Of a DNA stretch of 64,000 nucleotides, positions 58,827-64,000 are shown piece by piece. Source of the DNA: Chryseobacterium caseinilyticum (GTDB taxonomy: Bacteria; Bacteroidota; Bacteroidia; Flavobacteriales; Weeksellaceae). Location: the NCBI RefSeq assembly GCF_014837145.1, contig NZ_JACYFS010000004.1, positions 310,001-374,000 of the forward strand, given 5' to 3'. Positions within the stretch are counted from its first letter, which is position 1. Each line of letters begins with the position of its first letter. The translations under genes were made by a program, and so were the position numbers. Under the pieces are notes generated by a model. That model made no database searches, was not told the DNA's origin, and saw only the letters and a program-made list of their open reading frames with translations.

Positions 58827-61088
58827 ATGGAGACACAAAAGTTTAGTTATGACAACAATATTGTCCGTGCATTCCTTTACGCAACCATAGTTTTTGGAAT
58901 TATTGGTTTTACGTTTGGATTAACGGCAGCATTGATGCTTTTCTATCCTGAGCTTCCTGAGTTTTTGTTTGGTACTGATGATACAACCATCAACAGTCTG
59001 GCGTCAGGAAATATTCAGGGTTTAATGAATACGCAGGGTGCATTTGGTTTTGGAAGAATCAGAATGCTGCACACCACCACGGTGATCTTTGCCTTTGTCT
59101 GTAACATTGTTTATGTAGGGGTTTATTACTCTACTCAGAGATTATTAAAGACAAGAATGTACAGCGACACGCTTTCATGGATTCATTTCTGGACGTGGCA
59201 GCTGATGATTGTAGCAGCTTTTATCACATTCTTTATGGGGATCAACACTTCAAAAGAATATGCTGAACATGAGTGGCCTATTGACATTCTTACAGGAATT
59301 TCATGGCTTATCTTCGGGGTCAATATGATTATGACCATCAAAAAAAGAAGAGTACGTCACCTTTATGTAGCAATATGGTTCTATCTGGGAACATGGATTG
59401 CTGTTCTTATGCTCCACATCTTCAATAATCTTGAAGTTCCTTTATCTTTTTCAGGATGGAAATCCTACTCTGCTTATGCAGGGGTGAAAGATGCTATCGT
59501 GCAGTGGTGGTATGGTCACAACGCGGTTGCATTTATCCTTACAACGCCTGTACTTGGTTTGATGTATTACTTCTTACCAAAAGCAGCAGACAGACCTGTA
59601 TTCTCGTATAAACTTTCGATTATTCACTTCTGGTCACTGATTTTCGTATATATCTGGGCTGGTCCTCACCACCTTCAGTATACAGCATTACCGGCTTGGG
59701 CACAGGCAGTGGGAACAGGTTTCTCTATTATGCTTATTGCACCGTCTTGGGGAGGAATGCTGAACGGTCTTCTTACACTGAGAGGAGCGTGGGATAAAGT
59801 AAGAGAAAACCCTATACTTAAATTCTTTGTAGTTGCAGTTACATGCTACGGTATGGCAACTTTCGAAGGACCTTTACTGGCAACAAAAAATATCAATAAA
59901 ATCGGTCACTTTACCGACTGGGTAATTGGTCACGTTCACTTAGGAGCATTGGGATGGAATGGTTTCATGGCATTCGGTGTAATCTACTATTTGGTACCAA
60001 TCCTTTGGAGAACTAAAATGTACTCTGTAAAAATGGCCAACTGGCATTTCTGGTTAGGTACTTTGGGTATTATTTTCTATGCTGTACCTATGTATATCGC
60101 TGGATTTACACAAGGTTTAATGTGGAAGCAGTTCAATCCGGACGGAACTTTACTGTGGAAAAACTGGTTAGATACCGTTACCGCAATTATCCCTTATTAC
60201 AAATTAAGATTCTTAGGAGGTTTGTTCTATCTTTCAGGTGGTCTGTTGATGGTTGTGAATGTTTACATGACTGTAAAAAAAGGATCTTTCCAGAAAGAAG
60301 TTCCTGCAGAAGCTCCGGCTTTGGCAAATATCAGCAACAAGAGAAAAGAAGGAGAAGGTTTCCACCTTTGGTTGGAAAGAATGCCGATGTTACTTACAGT
60401 ATTGTCATTGGTTACTATTTCAATCGGTAGTATGATAGAAATTATTCCTACTTTATCACTTAAAAAAAGTGTACCGACAATTTCTGCGGTGAAACCTTAT
60501 TCACCACTTGAACTTGAAGGTAGAGATTTATACATCCGTGAAGGTTGTAATGCATGTCACTCGCAGATGGTAAGACCATTCAGAGATGAGATTGTAAGAT
60601 TTAACGGTAAAAACGGACAGTATTCAAAAGCAGGGGAATTCGTTTACGACAGACCTTTCCTTTGGGGATCAAAAAGAACAGGACCGGATTTGCACAGAGA
60701 AGGTGGTAAAAACCCAAGTTCTTGGCACTACAAACACATGTACAACCCAAGATCTACATCAGCAGGTTCTATTATGCCGCGTTACCCTTGGTTGATTTCA
60801 AACAATTTAGACAGATCTAAAATGGTTGATAAAATCAGATTTATGAAAGGTACTTACGATGTTCCTTATACAAAAGCTCAGATTGACTCTGCAGATAAAT
60901 GGGCAGACAACCAGGCAGCAAAAATAGTAAGCGACATCTTTGTAGAAGCTCCGGATTTGAAGGAAGCCTATGCAAAAAGACCAAAAGGTGAGCTTGAGAA
61001 AAAAGAAATCGTTGCTTTAATCTCTTATTTACAGAGATTGGGTACTGATATCAAAACGACAGAAGTAAAAACAGCAAGTAATAACTAA
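58827..61088 (+). CDS. ccoN-ccoO: Fused cbb3 cytochrome c oxidase subunits I and II
   Basis: The 753-residue protein joins CcoN (about 1-500) and CcoO (about 550-750). CcoN has the haem-copper oxidase helices, including the copper-B/haem His motifs in MLHTTTVIF, WWYGHNAVAFILT, AGPHHLQYTALP and GHVHLGALGWNG. CcoO contributes one haem c site, CNACH at 574-578 followed by SQMVRPFRDE, the conserved CcoO motif. The N-O fusion is typical of Bacteroidetes. The complex is a terminal oxidase with high oxygen affinity used at low oxygen. Confidence 0.96.
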   Translation: METQKFSYDNNIVRAFLYATIVFGIIGFTFGLTAALMLFYPELPEFLFGTDDTTINSLASGNIQGLMNTQGAFGFGRIRMLHTTTVIFAFVCNIVYVGVYYSTQRLLKTRMYSDTLSWIHFWTWQLMIVAAFITFFMGINTSKEYAEHEWPIDILTGISWLIFGVNMIMTIKKRRVRHLYVAIWFYLGTWIAVLMLHIFNNLEVPLSFSGWKSYSAYAGVKDAIVQWWYGHNAVAFILTTPVLGLMYYFLPKAADRPVFSYKLSIIHFWSLIFVYIWAGPHHLQYTALPAWAQAVGTGFSIMLIAPSWGGMLNGLLTLRGAWDKVRENPILKFFVVAVTCYGMATFEGPLLATKNINKIGHFTDWVIGHVHLGALGWNGFMAFGVIYYLVPILWRTKMYSVKMANWHFWLGTLGIIFYAVPMYIAGFTQGLMWKQFNPDGTLLWKNWLDTVTAIIPYYKLRFLGGLFYLSGGLLMVVNVYMTVKKGSFQKEVPAEAPALANISNKRKEGEGFHLWLERMPMLLTVLSLVTISIGSMIEIIPTLSLKKSVPTISAVKPYSPLELEGRDLYIREGCNACHSQMVRPFRDEIVRFNGKNGQYSKAGEFVYDRPFLWGSKRTGPDLHREGGKNPSSWHYKHMYNPRSTSAGSIMPRYPWLISNNLDRSKMVDKIRFMKGTYDVPYTKAQIDSADKWADNQAAKIVSDIFVEAPDLKEAYAKRPKGELEKKEIVALISYLQRLGTDIKTTEVKTASNN

Positions 61089-61103
61089 ACATTAAAATTT
61101 AAG

Positions 61104-61301
61104 ATGATTCCTCAGAATTTTAAAGACATCTTATCCAACACGGACAACGTGGGTCTATACCAGACTTTGGCTTTGATCCTTTTTATTCTGTTTTTCGTTT
61201 CTCTGATTATTTACGTTTTCAGTAAACCTAAAAAATACTACAGAGAAGAAGAGCATGCACCGCTTGAGGATGACGATGATGATTTTAATCTAAAAAATTA
61301 A
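61104..61301 (+). CDS. ccoQ: CcoQ-like small cbb3 oxidase subunit
   Basis: The 65-residue protein has one transmembrane helix (TLALILFILFFVSLIIYVFS) then a KPKKYYREEE...DDDDDF acidic tail, matching the small CcoQ/FixQ subunits in size and position between ccoNO and ccoP. Confidence 0.8.
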   Translation: MIPQNFKDILSNTDNVGLYQTLALILFILFFVSLIIYVFSKPKKYYREEEHAPLEDDDDDFNLKN

Positions 61302-61311
61302 ACAATTTATT

Positions 61312-62190
61312 ATGAAACAAAGAACGCCAGTTTTTGTAAATATTGCTATAATAATCGGCCTGCTTATTATCTTCTATTATCTGTTCGTTCAGAGTTATGC
61401 TTTCTTTAAGTCGCCGTATTTCTGGGGTACTGTAGTGATTGGATCTATCATGGCTTACATCCACAGTGCGATTGGTGATTTGGTAGAAAACAATAAGTTT
61501 AAGAAACTTTCAAACGAAGAAAAAGCAGCGTACCTTGCTGAAAAAAAGGTTCCTTACTTCCAGAGATTATATGCAGCTGCATTCAAAAAGCAGTCTGACA
61601 CTCAGGAGAAAGACATTCTTATCGACCACGGTTTCGACGGAATTATGGAGCTCGATAATCAGTTACCAAAATGGTGGGTAGGTTTATTCTGGTTTGGAAC
61701 TGCATTTATGATTCTTTACATTTCGGCTTATGCATTTACAGATTTTGCAAGCCCGCTAAAAGAATATGAAGTGGAATACAGAGAGCAGGAAGCTAGCATT
61801 GCAAAATTTATGGCAGATCAGCCACCAATTACGATAGAAAGCGCAGAATTTTCTGAAGACAACATTGCAGCAGGAGAAGAGGTTTTCAAAACCAACTGTG
61901 TATCTTGTCACTCTGAAGGAGGTAAAGGAGGTATCGGACCTAACTTAACTGACAACTTCTGGCATAACCAACCTGAGAAAACATTATTCAAAAACGTATT
62001 TCACGTAGTTGAAAACGGTGTTACCGGTACTGCGATGCAGGCGTGGGGTAAAAATGGTGTTCTTTCAGGAAACGAAATCCAGAATGTTGCTGCTTACGTA
62101 TATTCTATTAACCAAATGAAAAAGCCTATTACTCCGGCAGAAGGTGGTGCACCTCCTTACGGTGATGAAGCTAAATGGGAAAAGAAATAG
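61312..62190 (+). CDS. ccoP: CcoP, cbb3 oxidase cytochrome c subunit III
   Basis: The 292-residue protein has two N-terminal helices, then DHGFDGIMELDNQLPKWWVGLFW, the conserved cbb3 N-terminal domain of CcoP, and a C-terminal cytochrome c domain. The single haem motif is CVSCH at 196-200 (TNCVSCHSEGGKGG), with a distal Met in TAMQAWG. Proteobacterial CcoP has two haem c groups; this one has one. A terminator hairpin follows before ccoG. Confidence 0.94.
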   Translation: MKQRTPVFVNIAIIIGLLIIFYYLFVQSYAFFKSPYFWGTVVIGSIMAYIHSAIGDLVENNKFKKLSNEEKAAYLAEKKVPYFQRLYAAAFKKQSDTQEKDILIDHGFDGIMELDNQLPKWWVGLFWFGTAFMILYISAYAFTDFASPLKEYEVEYREQEASIAKFMADQPPITIESAEFSEDNIAAGEEVFKTNCVSCHSEGGKGGIGPNLTDNFWHNQPEKTLFKNVFHVVENGVTGTAMQAWGKNGVLSGNEIQNVAAYVYSINQMKKPITPAEGGAPPYGDEAKWEKK

Positions 62191-62220
62191 AAGCAGAAGT
62201 TAACCGAAAAATATAAAATG

Positions 62221-62282
62221 AAACATAATTTGTTATTAATTTAAAACTTAAATAAAATAGCAAATTATGTTTTTCTTTTTTT
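62221..62282 (+). terminator. Terminator or attenuator between ccoP and ccoG
   Basis: AAACATAATTTGTTATT (62221-62237) pairs with its near complement at 62256-62272 (one G-U) around an 18-nt loop, followed by a T-rich run. It would reduce read-through into ccoG. Confidence 0.75.
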
Positions 62283-62296
62283 AAAATACAAAGCAA

Positions 62297-63751
62297 ATGT
62301 CAGATACAGAAGATATAGACGTACGCGGCGGACAGGGGCAGGTAGTTGATCCCGAAACTTACAGGGACTCCATTGGAACGATGGAACAGTCCGGAAAAAG
62401 AAAATGGGTCTTTCCCCGAAAGCCAAAAGGAAAATATACCAATTACAGAAATTTTGTAAGCTATCTTTTACTGGTAATCTATTTTGCAGTTCCGTTCATC
62501 AAAATCAACGGGAATCCTTTTTTGCTTTTTAACGTCATCGACAGAGAATTCTACATCGTTGGTCAGCCGTTTTTCCCTCAGGATTTTTTCATCCTTACAC
62601 TTGGAGCTATTGTCTCGCTTATTTTCATTATCATTTTTACCATAGCATTCGGAAGAATTTTCTGCGGGTGGATTTGCCCTCAGACAATTTTTATGGAATC
62701 TGTTTTCCGTAAAATTGAATATTGGATCGAAGGAGACAGAAACAGGCAGATGAAGCTCGACAGACAGGAGTGGAACAGCGAAAAAATCATGAAGCGAAGC
62801 CTGAAATGGTCGGTTTATGTTGTCATTTCTCTTATCATCACGCACATCATGTTTATGTACATTGTGGGCTACGAGGAAGTTTTGGATATCGTCTCTCAGG
62901 GACCATTTACACATCTGACGAATTTCGTGGTGATGATTCTTTTCACAGCCGCTTTCTATTTCGTTTTCGCATGGTTCAGAGAGCAGGTCTGTACACTCGT
63001 CTGTCCTTACGGAAGATTGCAGGGAGTTTTGATCGATAAAGATACCATCAATGTTTTTTACGATTTTAAAAGAGGTGAAAACCGCGCAAAGTGGAGAAAA
63101 GGTGAAGACCGCAAGGCAGCAGGTAAAGGCGACTGTATCGATTGCCACCAGTGTGTTGTAGTTTGTCCTACAGGAATCGACATCCGTGATGGGCAGCAGC
63201 TGGAATGTGTAAACTGTACAGCCTGTATCGATGCCTGCGATGAAGTGATGGAAAAAGTAGGTCTTCCAAAAGGCCTTATCCGATACGCCTCTGAAAATGA
63301 GATTGAAAATAATACGGAATTTAAATTCACCGGCAGAATGAAAGGTTTTGCCATCGTTCTGGTGCTTTTAGTAGGCTTTCTTGGATTCCTGCTGTATAAC
63401 CGCGGTGAAATGGAAGCTAAATTCATCAAACCTGCAGGCAGCACTTTTTTCGTAAGAGACGGAAAGATCAGCAATACTTACAACTATACCTTTCTCAACA
63501 AAACCAATGATAAAAAGATTGTTACGATAAAAGTAATTGATCCTGCGCATGCAGAAATCACTTTCAGCGTGTCACAGAAAATCACTGTCGACAGAGACAA
63601 AATATCTAAGGGTACCATCAATATCAGCTTCCCTGAAAATGAGATGAAACTTTCTAAACAGAACATCACGATCGGTGTTTATGATATGAAAGGAAATTTA
63701 ATCGATTCATATCAGACTTATTTCGAGGGACCATTTAAATTACAGTTTTAA
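62297..63751 (+). CDS. ccoG: CcoG (FixG/RdxA), cbb3 oxidase accessory iron-sulfur protein
   Basis: The 484-residue membrane protein has several hydrophobic helices in the first 250 residues, with GRIFCGWICPQTIFMES as a conserved Cys segment. Two 4Fe-4S motifs follow near 280-315 (CIDCHQCVVVCPTGIDI and CVNCTACIDACDE), then another helix and an Ig-like C-terminal domain (FixG_C). CcoG is thought to help copper delivery and maturation of cbb3 oxidase. It follows a terminator-like hairpin after ccoP. Confidence 0.95.
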   Translation: MSDTEDIDVRGGQGQVVDPETYRDSIGTMEQSGKRKWVFPRKPKGKYTNYRNFVSYLLLVIYFAVPFIKINGNPFLLFNVIDREFYIVGQPFFPQDFFILTLGAIVSLIFIIIFTIAFGRIFCGWICPQTIFMESVFRKIEYWIEGDRNRQMKLDRQEWNSEKIMKRSLKWSVYVVISLIITHIMFMYIVGYEEVLDIVSQGPFTHLTNFVVMILFTAAFYFVFAWFREQVCTLVCPYGRLQGVLIDKDTINVFYDFKRGENRAKWRKGEDRKAAGKGDCIDCHQCVVVCPTGIDIRDGQQLECVNCTACIDACDEVMEKVGLPKGLIRYASENEIENNTEFKFTGRMKGFAIVLVLLVGFLGFLLYNRGEMEAKFIKPAGSTFFVRDGKISNTYNYTFLNKTNDKKIVTIKVIDPAHAEITFSVSQKITVDRDKISKGTINISFPENEMKLSKQNITIGVYDMKGNLIDSYQTYFEGPFKLQF

Positions 63752-63761
63752 AAATTAAAAA

Positions 63762-64000
63762 ATGAAAAATCTAAGTTGGGGACACGGCGTAATGATCGCA
63801 CTTCTCGCATTTATAATATTCATACTTTCGATGCTTTTCTTATTTCCAAACGGGCAGCAGAATTCTGAAATGGTTTCAGACAACTATTATGAAGAAGAAC
63901 TGCTGTATCAGCAGGTTATTGATGCCAAAGGAAGAGCAGACAAACTCGTTAACAAACCGGTTTACAGCCAAAACTCAAACGGTATCACGATCAAATTTCC
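63762..64000 (+). CDS. ccoH: FixH/CcoH family protein, 5' part, cut by window edge
   Basis: The frame from ATG 63762, 10 nt after ccoG, is open to the end of the window (about 79 residues). It starts MKNLSWGHGVMIALLAFIIF, a short cytoplasmic start and one transmembrane helix, then LMLFPNGQQ-like sequence and MVSDNYYEEELLYQQVIDA, which is the FixH pattern. FixH/CcoH is required for cbb3 assembly or stability. Only the N-terminal part is visible. Confidence 0.85.
   Translation, partial: MKNLSWGHGVMIALLAFIIFILSMLFLFPNGQQNSEMVSDNYYEEELLYQQVIDAKGRADKLVNKPVYSQNSNGITIKF

Overview
The window looks like chromosomal DNA from a member of the Flavobacteriia (Bacteroidota), most likely Chryseobacterium or a close relative in the Weeksellaceae. 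The evidence is the low G+C content, repeated TAnnTTTG (-7) boxes without strong Shine-Dalgarno sites, type IX secretion C-terminal tails (YPNP...), a fused CcoN-CcoO oxidase subunit, and a tyrosine ammonia-lyase of the flexirubin pigment type. It is mostly ordinary core genome with a few accessory patches. No tRNA, rRNA, CRISPR array, prophage or transposase gene was seen.

Layout. 1-4.1 kb: the edge of a probable flexirubin/aryl-polyene region (partial tyrosine ammonia-lyase, halogenase-like flavoprotein, secreted protein, phenylacetate-CoA-ligase-like enzyme). 4.1-13 kb: a repeat-bearing gap, then ileS, a DksA-like protein, two small unknown proteins, lspA, a SanA-like protein, a CrtA-like protein with an unknown partner, and trpS. 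13-19.3 kb: HAD phosphatase, ECF sigma factor, small outer-membrane protein, metK behind a promoter and a candidate SAM-II riboswitch, and a divergent oxyR/katA pair. 19.4-25.6 kb: enoyl-CoA hydratase, dCMP deaminase, xerD, Nudix hydrolase, haem-binding protein, Ig-like lipoprotein and a beta-lactamase-family lipoprotein. 25.7-29.9 kb: the accessory patch, with a phage/DUF6266-like protein, a type IX secreted protein, a truncated metallopeptidase, an exported protein of unknown function, and three copies of a palindromic repeat. 29.9-35.5 kb: 2-hydroxyacid dehydrogenase carrying an in-frame copy of a dispersed repeat, thioesterase, HU-CCDC81-like membrane protein, a TPP-riboswitch-controlled TonB receptor (probable thiamine uptake) and a WG-repeat protein. 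35.8-43.8 kb: two different aconitases flanking an opposite-strand rhamnogalacturonan lyase. 43.8-53.3 kb: LytTR two-component pair, DUF5694 protein, disulfide oxidoreductase, TonB receptor and a large FN3 type IX secreted protein. 53.4-55.3 kb: panB-TM protein-rluA operon. 55.3-64 kb: Crp-family regulator divergent from a complete cbb3 oxidase locus ccoI-ccoS-ccoNO-ccoQ-ccoP-ccoG-ccoH (last gene cut by the window).

The most noteworthy signals are: an IleRS whose HIGH signature reads GIHH (the swapped GXHH form associated with mupirocin hyper-resistance in IleRS2 enzymes); the SAM-II-like leader of metK; a repeat-bounded metallopeptidase/exported-protein island that could be a toxin/immunity remnant; a dispersed intergenic repeat exapted into a coding sequence; a translationally coupled CrtA-like/unknown pair; and a recurring arrangement in which a TAnnTTTG box lies only 4-7 nt before the ATG, implying leaderless transcripts.
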